Source: Candidatus Obscuribacterales bacterium (GTDB lineage: Bacteria > Cyanobacteriota > Vampirovibrionia > Obscuribacterales > Obscuribacteraceae). Taken from it: a stretch of 64,000 nt of DNA. The DNA lies in assembly GCA_020050835.1 (NCBI GenBank), contig JAGVKB010000118.1, positions 1 through 64,000 of the forward strand. Direction: 5' to 3'. Made by a program: the position numbers and the translations under genes. The notes below the pieces were generated by a model that saw nothing but the letters and a program-made list of their open reading frames with translations, was not told the DNA's origin and searched no databases. Positions 8,170 to 17,205 of this stretch are shown here, one piece after another; within the stretch, counting starts at the first letter, position 1, and the number at the start of each line of letters is the position of its first letter.

Positions 8170-8871
8170 CTAGTTTGCCGGTTGGGAGCCAGGTCTTCTC
8201 GATTGCCAGATCTGCAGAGCAGCCAGCCGCTTTTTGCCGCCCGTGTTTGCGACGATTTGCTGATCTTCGGGAGTTAGCAGCTTGTCAAATATACGGTCGC
8301 CGATGTTAGCAGCGGCTTTGGGAGTTTTGTAACTGAGCTCTCTGGCAATCTCCGCCCAACCTTTTCCTTCATTTAGAAGATCGAGTAACCTCGCTTCTTT
8401 AGCTGAGATATCCTCTCTTATGAAAACATGGCGCATCGGACGTGACACCAGAATCACGTCTCCTCTAATGGCCAGTTTGAGTTCATTTAGCATTTCTGGG
8501 ATTTCGGAGATGCGGGCGCGTTTGCACAGATAGCCGTCGCAGCCGGCAGAAAGCGCTCTTTGTCCGTCAGCCGGCGCGCGTGAGTTGGTCAGCACGATAA
8601 TCGTTCCGTAGTAGCGCTGGCGGTGCCTGAGCTCTTCTAGAATTCTCAGACCAGCCATCGAGTTTACCGTTCTGTCACCATCTGATTTCGGCAGCTGGAG
8701 ATCGAGCAGAACGCAGTTGCAATCAGCAAGCTTAGTCGACCGTATCCTTGAGAATGCCTGCTCCTCGGTAGTAATTACGCCTACAACGGACAAATCGGGA
8801 TCCTGTTCGAGCGCCCGTTTCAAGATAACGGCGAAATCTTCATCGTCTTCAATGATCAGTATTGCCGTCAT
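8170..8871 (-). CDS. Response regulator with C-terminal HTH-like domain
   Basis: 233 aa from ATG 8871 (GGGGA 7 nt upstream). Residues 1-125 are a receiver domain: IIEDDEDF acidic cluster, phospho-acceptor Asp in VLLDLQLPKSDG, LTNS after beta 4 and GYLCKRA carrying the conserved Lys. Residues about 150-215 resemble a LuxR/FixJ-type helix-turn-helix (SAKEARLLDLLNEGKGWAEI, then a second helix after SYKTPKAAAN) with a variant recognition helix. The start overlaps the stop of the CHASE2 kinase by 4 nt (ATGA), so the two are translationally coupled and very likely a cognate pair controlling transcription. Confidence 0.85.
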   Translation of the reverse strand: MTAILIIEDDEDFAVILKRALEQDPDLSVVGVITTEEQAFSRIRSTKLADCNCVLLDLQLPKSDGDRTVNSMAGLRILEELRHRQRYYGTIIVLTNSRAPADGQRALSAGCDGYLCKRARISEIPEMLNELKLAIRGDVILVSRPMRHVFIREDISAKEARLLDLLNEGKGWAEIARELSYKTPKAAANIGDRIFDKLLTPEDQQIVANTGGKKRLAALQIWQSRRPGSQPAN

Positions 8872-11147
8872 GCTGGTTCCCCTGTCTCTTCGGCGTGGTC
8901 CCCGTTGCACCCAGTTGCCGGCGGTGAACAGATGGCTAGCTGGATGCAGAAGCTGGTGCCCTTGCCAAGCGAGCTTTCGACTGTCACATTGCCACCCATG
9001 CGATCTATTAATGATTTTACGATGTCCAGCCCCAAACCTTGACTATCTTTTCTGGACGAGTCGATGCGATAGCCCGGCTCGAAAATGTGGTTCAAGTGTT
9101 CGGTGGCTATTCCTTTACCGTTGTCCGAGACGAGGATATGGTGAAAGGAGCCGTTGGATTTCAAAGTTACCGTCACCCCTGTTCCTTGCGGATTGTGCTT
9201 GATTGCATTACGCACCAGGTTATCGACTACCCGAGAAATCTCTAGTGCATTTGCTCGCACCCACAAGCTGCCAGGAGGCATAACCAGGTTAACCTGGCAT
9301 GAGTGCATTTCGGCCAGCGGCTTCTGTAAGTCGAGGCAGTCTTCCAGAACTTTGTTTAGATTGCATGTTCCGGGCAAAGTAGAATTCTGCTCGGTGCTAT
9401 CCTCGAAATCGTAAGTTTGAACCAGTTGATCGATCAACTCGCAAAGTTTATCTGAGTTTTTAACTAGCCTGGAGATTCGTTCACGTCTGGACTCCGCGTC
9501 CAATAGCTCCTCTTGAAGCTCAGCTAAAGTCCAGTTCAAGACGCTCACCGGTGCGTTTAGATCATGATTGATTCTTCTTACGAATTCATGCCGGCGTTGA
9601 CGGTCCATTAAGATCTCGCGATTCTCTGCTTCGGCTTGCTGTCTTTTCAAGTCAGCTTCATAGCGATCTCGAGCCAGAGTCAATTTCTCCTGTGCTGCCG
9701 ACAGCTTGACTTTGAATGTTTCTTCGCGTTCGCGCTCACGCTCCCAGATCATCGCCGCAAAGGCTCCTAATCCAAGCGCGGCACTGGGAACGAATACCGG
9801 CACCAACAGACGCGTGTAAGCGAAGAGCAAGCAGGACAGGATGAAAACACCCGCCAGCATGAAGACGAAGCAAAAGAGGTCTGCACCGATTCTCAAGATG
9901 CGTGATACCACCGTCGCCTTTACAAACCCCATCGTCGCGTGCTGAATGCGTTTCCAGATGAGCCAGGAGATGCTACCGGCCAGAGAGATCAGCGCTGTGT
10001 ATGCAAGTGCGCTCCAACCCTCCACCCTGATTGGCCAGCTTCGTCGGCTGACTGTTTCAAGCGCGTGCACCAGCACTTCCGAACCGCTCATCTGATTCAT
10101 ACCGACATTGGTGTAGGGCGTATTGAAAATGTCAACGACGCCATCGCCAAGCACCACGACCGCGTCGCAAAGAGTTACATCGGTGGAGCCAGGGCTGGGT
10201 GAAGTCATCTCCTTTCTCCGGCTTGGATCCAGCAGATACGAGAGCGGGCGAACCGGGTAAAGTTCAGAGTTGGGTGGTGCTGAAAAATCAATGTCCATCG
10301 TGTCCGGCAGATTCTCAGGCAACTGCTCGTGCAGAGCCTTTACTGCCTTGACCACGATTGAGTCGTGATCTTGTCCGTTCAATCCGGGCAGCGTAAGTGC
10401 GATGCGGCGGACTACTTGATCTTCGTCCGGCAGAATGCCTGTAATCCCGACGTACTTTTCGAGTAGATCGACTCCGGGCTCCAACTCTGTCAATCCGTCC
10501 AGGATTCCACTTGGCTTGGAGGGCACTTCCAGTTGAACAGAGGTGGAATTGCTGCGCCGATTGACAGTTCGGGCCATTAAGATTGGCACTGGATGTCCAC
10601 AAAGCTTTCCGGAAGCGCAGTCTGCAATCGCTTGAGCCAGTTTCGAATCGCCGGCTGTATATTGGGGAAAGTCATTGTCGAGCAGGATTAGGCCAACGCC
10701 GCTCTTTCCGAGGAAATCTATGATATCGGCCATAGTGGCGCGTGAAAGAGGGTGTTGCAGAAGCGGAGTCAGCCAGGGATGTTCAGCCACAGCCTCGACT
10801 GGTGGCTCGTCTTCAAGCTGATGATTGAAGATGACTATCTTGTGTTTGACCGGCTGATGATTGTTTTCAATCAGCCAGGAAAGCGTGTAGTCCCAAGCCC
10901 ACCACTGACGAGGAATTTCGTGTGCTTGATGATACTGCCACAACAGAGGCAAGTTTAGACGTTGCCACGCTGACTCCGACCAGACCAACCAGCTGCGAGC
11001 CTCGAAACGCCGATTGATAGTCTGCAGCTCTTGTCTTACCAGCAGGTGCGAACTTTCCAGTACTGCACCGGAGAAGAGCGCTACGAGGCTAAAGACTAAC
11101 CAGAGGCTCAGCGCTGAAGGTGGTTTTGTTGTCGATGTTTCGCTGAT
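8868..11147 (-). CDS. CHASE2-domain sensor histidine kinase
   Basis: 759 aa if started at the AUC codon at 11147. N-terminal membrane segment (about residues 14-34), an extracytoplasmic CHASE2-type sensor (about 40-350), then two or three membrane segments with a short coiled coil (EREREREETF), a HisKA domain with phospho-acceptor His528 in INHDLNAPV, and a HATPase domain (NLVRNAIKHN, DNGKGI, GLGLDIV). A TTG at 10988 is the first conventional start but would remove the first membrane helix, which CHASE2 proteins need to place the sensor outside. A stop codon lies in frame at 11151-11153, and AGGAG at 11156-11160 is spaced 8 nt from the AUC. It follows the FecR gene and is coupled to the response regulator. 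Confidence 0.85.
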   Translation of the reverse strand: MSETSTTKPPSALSLWLVFSLVALFSGAVLESSHLLVRQELQTINRRFEARSWLVWSESAWQRLNLPLLWQYHQAHEIPRQWWAWDYTLSWLIENNHQPVKHKIVIFNHQLEDEPPVEAVAEHPWLTPLLQHPLSRATMADIIDFLGKSGVGLILLDNDFPQYTAGDSKLAQAIADCASGKLCGHPVPILMARTVNRRSNSTSVQLEVPSKPSGILDGLTELEPGVDLLEKYVGITGILPDEDQVVRRIALTLPGLNGQDHDSIVVKAVKALHEQLPENLPDTMDIDFSAPPNSELYPVRPLSYLLDPSRRKEMTSPSPGSTDVTLCDAVVVLGDGVVDIFNTPYTNVGMNQMSGSEVLVHALETVSRRSWPIRVEGWSALAYTALISLAGSISWLIWKRIQHATMGFVKATVVSRILRIGADLFCFVFMLAGVFILSCLLFAYTRLLVPVFVPSAALGLGAFAAMIWEREREREETFKVKLSAAQEKLTLARDRYEADLKRQQAEAENREILMDRQRRHEFVRRINHDLNAPVSVLNWTLAELQEELLDAESRRERISRLVKNSDKLCELIDQLVQTYDFEDSTEQNSTLPGTCNLNKVLEDCLDLQKPLAEMHSCQVNLVMPPGSLWVRANALEISRVVDNLVRNAIKHNPQGTGVTVTLKSNGSFHHILVSDNGKGIATEHLNHIFEPGYRIDSSRKDSQGLGLDIVKSLIDRMGGNVTVESSLGKGTSFCIQLAICSPPATGCNGDHAEETGEPA

Positions 11148-11160
11148 AGGTTACTCTCCT
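11145..11160 (-). promoter_or_regulatory. Ribosome-binding site with candidate AUC start codon
   Basis: On the minus strand AGGAG (11160-11156) is followed after 8 nt by ATC (11147-11145), which opens the frame of the CHASE2 kinase straight after an in-frame TAA. No ATG, GTG or TTG lies near the site in any frame. Either a rare AUC initiation codon or a single-base error for ATG. Confidence 0.45.
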
Positions 11161-11202
11161 GCAATCTTGCCGATCTAACCCTCAATGCGAATCCGGATAT
11201 TC

Positions 11203-13116
11203 TCAGAGACCGATATGAACTTGCGGCAGCGGAAGATTCACGCCGCCACCGCCAGGGTTGCCACCGGGCAGGGGGGCGGGCAGGTAGCCCGGCAAATTCC
11301 CAGGCAGGTTGGCGGGAAGATTGCCGGGTAACCTGCCCGGCAGATTGACCGGAAGGTTGCCAGGCAAGTTACCGGGCAGATTCCCAGGCAGATTCCCAGG
11401 CAGATTGACTGGCAGGTTGACCGGCAGATGAATCGGCAAATTAGCAGGCAAATTAGCAGGCAAATTAGCAGGCAGATTACCTGCGCCGGGTTGGCTGCCG
11501 CTCATGCCACCTGGAAAGATGCCAGTCAACCCGACTGGTATCAAATGCGGTGCCTGACCACCGCTTTGTGGTGCCAGAACATTGAATGCGCTATTGACCG
11601 GTCTCAAGGTTGCGTCTTTGCTGCGCGCGCTAGATTCGGACACTACAGGCTGATTGAAGCCCTGGTTGCTGTACTGCGGCTGCTTGACTCTGCCATGCTG
11701 TGTATACCGATTTCGGTCTTCACTATCAGTTGCGCCAAGTGGCTGTATGGCAACAGTGTTTGTACTATCGATTGCATTTTGGTTTTGACCGATTACTCCA
11801 ACCGGTGTAAACAAGGAGATTGAATGAGGTGGAACCGGCATATCTCGTCCGACCAGCTGGCCGATTTTGTAGCTCTCAGTAGTTGGAACTCGCAAAATCT
11901 TGGCATTGTCAACCAGCACCCTGTCCTGCCCCTTGAGTTCGGGCAATCCGAGCGTTGAAGTCTGCGGAGAAAGTAATTCGGCTGGTGGCTGAGCTTTTAC
12001 CTCACGACAAACCGGTGGCAATCTTTCGAGTGAAGATTCAATCAAGGACAGGCTGTTAATCGGTTCGCCGAATTCTTGCAGAAGAGGATGATTGCGCAGC
12101 TTATCGCTGTCGACAATTGCCAGCGAAGTGAGCGTTCTTCTCGTTTCAAAAACATCCAGGACCGGACGAGCCTGCATCGCGATTCCGGTCGACTCCTCAC
12201 CAACTGAAGTGACGGCGCCGCCGACCGAGTTGCCAACGGCAAGTGCTTTGTGGTTGGAGGCCGAAAGCAGCGGCGACAGCAAGTTGCCGGCGAGCAGCCG
12301 ACTCGGGTCAGTGGCTGCCGGCGCTAAGGTAGGCAATCCATTCGGTCCTGGCGCTGAGCTCATCGCGGAGAGATGTCTCAACAGAGGCGAGCGACCAAAT
12401 CTGTTTCGATCGTCTCCGGAAAGATTTTGAAACGAGCCGGGTAGATGTGCGAGTGGTTTCAAGTTATGGCGCGATTTCGATTCAAGTCCTTTGTTTTGAT
12501 TGATTGGATCTTTATCCACCGTCGGTAGTTCGGAGCGTTGAGAATCTGGCGTAGCAGTGGGATTTAAGCGCACTTCATAGACGACGCCGGGATTGATTCT
12601 TACCAGGCTGTGATCGATTCGATTCATCACCTCGACGCAGCCTTCCAGAACGGTGACGCGAGAGACTTCCGGCGTCGATTGAACCAGTACGGTAGTGCCA
12701 CGAATTCTCGCTTGAAGTACTTTTGTCCAGACGACGTAATCCTTTTTCTCCTTGCGATGCTTGTCCAACTGAAAAAGCATCTCGCCACCCAATAAGTAGA
12801 CCAGTTTTTGATTGGGAGCAATGGCGAGAACAGTATTAGACCAAGCTCTAGTGGCTACATTCGGCCAAGAGACCTGGGCCCAGGATTTATTGCCTGTACC
12901 CAGTTGCATACCTTCTTTCAAAATATCGCCAACTAGGGCCGGCTCCGGGTCACGCCAGAGCTCCTTCGTCCAATCGACAAAGTCTCGCTTGAAAATAGTG
13001 CCGTGCGCTTCAGTCAGTTTGGCGCTTGCGTCGGCGGTCACCAAAGGTGCTGCTGCCCTTGCAGAGCTTATTGAGATGCAAAAGGCTGCCAGTGCGGCAA
13101 TAACCCTGCTGTTCAT
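11203..13116 (-). CDS. Exported FecR-domain protein with NLPx repeat tail
   Basis: 637 aa from ATG 13116, where AGGGGG is spaced 7 nt; a start 10 codons upstream is unlikely because the signal peptide begins at MNSRVIAALAAFCISIS and is cleaved near ARA-AAP. Residues about 35-190 are a FecR domain (GMQLGTGNKSWAQV, ARIRGTTVLVQS, VTVLEGCVEV). The middle is Ser/Pro/Leu-rich and probably disordered. The last 75 residues are about 18 tetrapeptides of type [AVG]NLP followed by a Gly-rich end. FecR-domain proteins often lie beside CHASE2 sensors, as here (the kinase starts 55 nt downstream), so this may be a periplasmic or surface partner of that sensor. Confidence 0.8.
   Translation of the reverse strand: MNSRVIAALAAFCISISSARAAAPLVTADASAKLTEAHGTIFKRDFVDWTKELWRDPEPALVGDILKEGMQLGTGNKSWAQVSWPNVATRAWSNTVLAIAPNQKLVYLLGGEMLFQLDKHRKEKKDYVVWTKVLQARIRGTTVLVQSTPEVSRVTVLEGCVEVMNRIDHSLVRINPGVVYEVRLNPTATPDSQRSELPTVDKDPINQNKGLESKSRHNLKPLAHLPGSFQNLSGDDRNRFGRSPLLRHLSAMSSAPGPNGLPTLAPAATDPSRLLAGNLLSPLLSASNHKALAVGNSVGGAVTSVGEESTGIAMQARPVLDVFETRRTLTSLAIVDSDKLRNHPLLQEFGEPINSLSLIESSLERLPPVCREVKAQPPAELLSPQTSTLGLPELKGQDRVLVDNAKILRVPTTESYKIGQLVGRDMPVPPHSISLFTPVGVIGQNQNAIDSTNTVAIQPLGATDSEDRNRYTQHGRVKQPQYSNQGFNQPVVSESSARSKDATLRPVNSAFNVLAPQSGGQAPHLIPVGLTGIFPGGMSGSQPGAGNLPANLPANLPANLPIHLPVNLPVNLPGNLPGNLPGNLPGNLPVNLPGRLPGNLPANLPGNLPGYLPAPLPGGNPGGGGVNLPLPQVHIGL
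11264..11481 (-). repeat. Tandem 12-bp repeats coding NLPx tetrapeptides
   Basis: About 18 tandem 12-bp units at the 3' end of the FecR gene. Three consecutive copies of GGCAAATTAGCA (11435-11446, 11447-11458, 11459-11470 on the plus strand) are identical, which points to recent slippage; other units vary at the fourth residue (A, V, G). Copy number is likely to vary between strains. Confidence 0.85.
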
Positions 13117-13263
13117 TTGTAGCCCCCTGGGACCGAACCAACTCACTGTCGATACATCGATTAAATCAGGCGTTGGCGAGAGCTATCCCAAACCCATTTA
13201 TGCCCCAAAACTACGCCTGGATCACAGATTAATAAGTCAGCGTATCTTGAAATTCCTCCTTCG

Positions 13264-14271
13264 TCAGGCGGCAAGGGATAAATCGTGATTGATAGCCTTT
13301 AGAGCCATCTCAAATTCTGCCATGCTTGCGTGCCGGCTGTCTTGATTGCGTGCGAGAGCTTTCCGGAGAAAGGCGCAAACAGATGGAAACAGATAGCTGG
13401 CAGCATTCCGGTCTGCAGGAAATACGTTACCACTGAGGCGATAAAGGATAGCATCGCCGATGGATGGATTAAACGGAAGGCGACCAGTGAGGCATTCGAA
13501 CATGATCAAGGCGAGCTGATAAATTTCAGACCGGCAGGAGAAGAGATCGTCATGCAGCTGTTCGGGCGAAAGATAGAACAAGCTGCCGCTGGTACGATCA
13601 CTCTTGATTGGCGGCTCTTCGGTGTTGAACTCGGAAATTCCGAAATCTATCAGTGTCACTTTCAATTCGTCGCTGGCAGTCGATACGATGATATTGGCTG
13701 GTTTCAGATCGCGATGAAAGATACCGAGCATATGCAATGCTCCAATTGCTCGTGCCACTTGCAGGCAGATCTCCTTAACTTGGTCGAACGGCAGCGGACC
13801 GGACCGCCTCAGGATTTGTTGCAATGATTCACCGCTGGCATACTCCATAGCTAAGAACGGATAGCCGGTTGCGGTCTCGCCAGCTTCCACTAATTTGACA
13901 ATTGAGCTGTGATTAATGCGAGCAAGTATCTCTGCTTCTCGTCTTATGACATCTTGGGCAGCCAGATCTTCTTCCCAGCGAGACACTTTGAGCGCAACCA
14001 GTTGATTGTCGTGTTGCCGTCTGGCCAAAAACACTGTTCCCATACCGCCTCGACCCAAAACTTTCAAGATTTCATAGACAGAACCGGAGCTGGCCGTTAT
14101 CTTAGCCGGTAGCGCTGCGGACCGGCTCTTTATTTTCAGTCTGGTAGCCAGGCTGCGGTTGAGCGCTTGGATAAGCGCTTCTGCCGTTTCCGGCTCATCA
14201 GTCTGGAATCGCTCTGGATTTCCAAACCTCATATCCGCGACTGTATCGGCAATCATTTCAACGGCACTCAT
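13264..14271 (-). CDS. Hanks-type serine/threonine protein kinase
   Basis: 335 aa, soluble, with no membrane segment. A 60-residue N-terminal extension precedes a complete kinase domain: GRGGMG (73-78), Lys95 in VALKV, HRDLKPAN (186-193) and DFG (209-211), with SPEQL in the activation segment. All catalytic residues are present. ATG 14271 has GAGGA about 6 nt upstream. It is divergent from the membrane protein gene at 14341, and the 69-bp gap holds a palindromic promoter element. It is the first gene of a minus-strand run with the FecR, CHASE2 kinase and regulator genes, so it may feed the same signalling route. Confidence 0.9.
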   Translation of the reverse strand: MSAVEMIADTVADMRFGNPERFQTDEPETAEALIQALNRSLATRLKIKSRSAALPAKITASSGSVYEILKVLGRGGMGTVFLARRQHDNQLVALKVSRWEEDLAAQDVIRREAEILARINHSSIVKLVEAGETATGYPFLAMEYASGESLQQILRRSGPLPFDQVKEICLQVARAIGALHMLGIFHRDLKPANIIVSTASDELKVTLIDFGISEFNTEEPPIKSDRTSGSLFYLSPEQLHDDLFSCRSEIYQLALIMFECLTGRLPFNPSIGDAILYRLSGNVFPADRNAASYLFPSVCAFLRKALARNQDSRHASMAEFEMALKAINHDLSLAA

Positions 14272-14304
14272 ATTTTGTCCTCGTGGCGACTGTCGCGCAG
14301 TCCT

Positions 14305-14340
14305 ATACTAAGAAGGACAATTCCAACAACTCAATTGGAA
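14305..14340 (-). promoter_or_regulatory. Promoter with palindromic element, copy 2
   Basis: On the minus strand TTGAGT (14334-14329), 18 nt, TAGTAT (14310-14305), about 34 nt before the kinase start. The -35 hexamer lies inside the inverted repeat TTCCAA-N8-TTGGAA (14321-14340), which matches the 8041-8066 element in 19 of 20 bases. A regulator bound there would cover the -35 box. The plus-strand gene starts immediately beside it at 14341. Confidence 0.5.
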
Positions 14341-15564
14341 ATGGAGCCGCTTGTGTCCGTACCGGTCGACCTGATTAGCTTTTCCTGGGCAAGCCTGTCT
14401 TTGACAGCGACGATGGTGGTTGTCCGGTTTATGCTCGAACGCGCTGCTGCCGGGCAGAAGGGAGCGGCCGCGGTCGCAAATGAAAGGCTTCGCCCGGCCG
14501 AGCTGTCCTACTTGCTGCGGACCGGTGATATGTCAAACGTGGCGATTGTGCTCTGCTTTGACTTGTTGCACAGAGCGGCTAAATCACGATTAACCGGCAA
14601 TGAGCCGGTCGAGCTGGCTGATTATGAGCGCAATGCCTGGCAGCGTGCAAAGGAATATGTAAAGGGATGGACCGAAAGCCAGATCGATAAAGTCGTACCC
14701 GACTTTTCCCGCGAAAGCTTGGCACAGGCCACAGGTAAGGTTTCGAAGATCTATAAGTTTGCTACCGGCACGGCGCGCAGCTTCGCCGCGGAGGTAATCG
14801 CGGACCCCAAAAGGTTAAAACGCTACATCTCCTTTGCTGGCGTTGCCAGATTCGCCTCTGACCTAGCCAGCGCCGGTTATCAGCAAGTCATTCAACAGGA
14901 GCTATCGGCCGACCTGCTCAGTAGAGGCTTGCTGGTAACAGCAGAAAGACGACGGCAGTGGTCGCTTAGATACAAGGTGGCAGCTGCGGCCGCCCTTTTA
15001 ACTACGCTCTTGGTTGCCTATCAGACTTTGCCCGATCAACGATTTGCGGTGGCATGCATGCTGTTTGGCGCGGTCAACGCCTTTCTGGCTGGGATTTTTT
15101 TGTTTCTCAAAGAGCTTCTGCCTGTCTACGGAGAATTGCGCGACATCTTTGCGCATCTCAGACGTGGTGGCTGGCGGGTTCGAGTTTTGAAGTTGCTGGT
15201 AAGGCTGCTTTCGGTGACTGTCTGGTCACTACTTACACTCTTGCTGCTGGTGGTTCTGCTGCTCGAGTGTCTGGCGATTCAATTCGGACTCGGCGTCGCT
15301 CCGGCTCAAAGTGCTGTGGCAATACTATTGCTCACCGGCAATTCGTTTTTCGTGATCGGCATGTTTGGCGCGGCTGACAAGCTCGAAAAGAGACCGCTGA
15401 CCAGCCGCCTGGGTGCAGAGGTGATTAAGAAGGAGCGGCACCGGCTCTCGGATGTAAGCCCGCTGGAATCGTTCAAGACATTGCTGTCCACACCAGGCTA
15501 TGATCCGGAGTTTTCCGAGCTGCTTGCCCTCTATGGCATCGAGACGCTCTGGTTGTTAGCTTGA
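14341..15564 (+). CDS. Membrane protein of unknown function
   Basis: 407 aa from ATG 14341; the frame is open further upstream but overlaps the divergent kinase promoter. A membrane segment lies near the N-terminus (LISFSWASLSLTATMVVV), followed by a soluble, helical stretch (about 35-200) and four hydrophobic segments between about 205 and 345, then a charged C-terminal tail. GGA sits very close to the start, so the ribosome site is weak. I recognise no family. Divergent expression from the kinase through a shared 69-bp region suggests common control. Confidence 0.65.
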   Translation: MEPLVSVPVDLISFSWASLSLTATMVVVRFMLERAAAGQKGAAAVANERLRPAELSYLLRTGDMSNVAIVLCFDLLHRAAKSRLTGNEPVELADYERNAWQRAKEYVKGWTESQIDKVVPDFSRESLAQATGKVSKIYKFATGTARSFAAEVIADPKRLKRYISFAGVARFASDLASAGYQQVIQQELSADLLSRGLLVTAERRRQWSLRYKVAAAAALLTTLLVAYQTLPDQRFAVACMLFGAVNAFLAGIFLFLKELLPVYGELRDIFAHLRRGGWRVRVLKLLVRLLSVTVWSLLTLLLLVVLLLECLAIQFGLGVAPAQSAVAILLLTGNSFFVIGMFGAADKLEKRPLTSRLGAEVIKKERHRLSDVSPLESFKTLLSTPGYDPEFSELLALYGIETLWLLA

Positions 15565-15713
15565 GATTCTCCTCGGCGACTCAGGCACCAGCCGCTATGA
15601 CACCATGCATGCACTGAACATTGAATTAGTGCCACTAGCGATAGAAAAGCCTAGCGGAATCTGTCAATGACTTTGAGACACTTTTCCGAACAAAAGTAGT
15701 CTAGTACTTGCAC

Positions 15714-15780
15714 GCCAATCCGACTGCGTCACGCGCAGGCAGGACTTGGAGATAGCCAACGGTAACGCAATCGGATTGGC
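15714..15780. repeat. Long imperfect inverted repeat
   Basis: GCCAATCCGACTGCGTCAC (15714-15732) pairs with GTAACGCAATCGGATTGGC (15762-15780) with two mismatches, around a 29-nt loop. A second hairpin GCTCGG-AAAG-CCGAGC overlaps its end at 15779-15794. It lies in the 294-bp gap between the convergent genes ending at 15564 and 15859. It could be a bidirectional transcription stop, a small structured RNA or a repeat element; no T run follows. Confidence 0.6.
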
Positions 15781-15858
15781 TCGGAAAGCCGAGCTTGAGA
15801 GATTTAGAACGCAGAGCCGGATTGCGAGCTTGTCGCGATGACAATCAGCGAACACCTA

Positions 15859-17205
15859 TTAGCCAACAGTAGAGGCTTCTGTTGGAATTCTTCCAGACCG
15901 ACACGCTTCCGCAAATAGCTGATAATCCGTGTGTGTTTGCTCTGCATACAACTGCGCGTACTTTGTCAACGATGTTGCAAATTTTTCGCTGGTGCCCAGA
16001 TACTCCGAGACCGCTGAAGCTGCTCCGGATTTAGCATGCGCCCTGGCCAATACTTTTCCTGCAACTCTTGCTATATCCGATATCGTCGATTTACTCCACA
16101 TTGCAGGATTCGGTGACATCTTCACATCCCGGAGCTGGCGAAGATAGAATTGCCGTCCTTGCTTTCCTTCGGTCCAGCCGAGAAACATGTCACTTGCTGA
16201 TTGCATTATTCTTTGCCCAATTACCACACGCTGTCCGTGATTCTCGAATTCACTTGCACCAAGATAGCGCTCAAATACGGATTGCCGCGACTCTTTCACC
16301 TGAAGAATGAGCAAATCGTCATTCTTACCAACAAGCAAGAGAACACCACAGTAAGTACCTACACTCCCTGTACCTACGACTTTTCGGGCAATGTCTGCAA
16401 TCTCGAAGTGCCGCAGAAGTCCTGCTCTATCTGCTGAAAGCGTCTGAAGGTAAAGGTCAAAGGACTTGCGTACATTCTTCATTTCGATATCTTGCACATG
16501 GTAGAGCAATGGCGGCATCTCCTTAAACTGCCAGCTCCCAGCCTTTTTCTCTGTCAGCTTCTGATGCAATACTTCTGGAGAAGATTTGATTAGCTCCTTA
16601 GCAAGAAGTTTTTTGCCTCTTTCACGATCCTCCTTCTTTGAAGCGCTGTCGATGTAGGTCTGGAAATCGAGCTTCGAGAACCACACATCCATCAGCCTTT
16701 GCTTGGCGTGGATTGCCATTTCCCGTTGGTACGAGCGCGCCAACTCAAAGGCAGCTTTCTCGCCCGCTTTGGCAGACAATGCTACCGAGTTTGCGGCGAT
16801 CACCAAACTGGCTGCCAGGCGTTTCAGATCCCATTCGAAAGGAGCCGGGTGAGTTTCATCAAAATCATTGAAGTCGACAATAATATTTCGCTCCGGTGTT
16901 GCAAATGCCCCGAAGTTAAGTATGTGGCAGTCACCACAACACTGGACTGTAATACCGGAATCTTCCTCTACCGCTAGGTCGTTAGCCATAATTGCAGCGG
17001 CTCCGCGATAAAACGTGAATGGTGAAACCAACATGCGACTATGCCTGATCGGAATGAGTTGCTGGTCACGCCCTGCGTTCGTCTGCTCAATGATTGCTAC
17101 CGGATCTCTTTTGCTCTTTGAAGTCTTAACTCCTGATGTCTGCTTAGTTATGCCTTCCCGCGAAGATTTGTCTTTCTTTCCGGCCGGCGCTGCTTTCTTG
17201 CCCAT
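15859..17205 (-). CDS. DUF2252 family protein
   Basis: 448 aa, soluble, with a Lys-rich N-terminus. It matches the DUF2252 family by its conserved blocks: FYRGAAAIMA, GDCHILNFGAF, DFNDFDETHPAPFEWDLKRL and, later, VGTGSVGTYCGVLLL, VKESR and VIGQR. The GDxHxxNxG and DFNDFDE elements resemble a phosphotransferase-like fold with the conserved Asp and His in the usual places. Its biochemical role is not established. GAGGAA lies about 9 nt before ATG 17205. It borders a degraded mobile region upstream. Confidence 0.85.
   Translation of the reverse strand: MGKKAAPAGKKDKSSREGITKQTSGVKTSKSKRDPVAIIEQTNAGRDQQLIPIRHSRMLVSPFTFYRGAAAIMANDLAVEEDSGITVQCCGDCHILNFGAFATPERNIIVDFNDFDETHPAPFEWDLKRLAASLVIAANSVALSAKAGEKAAFELARSYQREMAIHAKQRLMDVWFSKLDFQTYIDSASKKEDRERGKKLLAKELIKSSPEVLHQKLTEKKAGSWQFKEMPPLLYHVQDIEMKNVRKSFDLYLQTLSADRAGLLRHFEIADIARKVVGTGSVGTYCGVLLLVGKNDDLLILQVKESRQSVFERYLGASEFENHGQRVVIGQRIMQSASDMFLGWTEGKQGRQFYLRQLRDVKMSPNPAMWSKSTISDIARVAGKVLARAHAKSGAASAVSEYLGTSEKFATSLTKYAQLYAEQTHTDYQLFAEACRSGRIPTEASTVG

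Noticed and set aside
11264-11481. Tandem repeats taken as a CRISPR array
   Set aside because: Units are 12 bp without spacers and code in frame for NLPx tetrapeptides.
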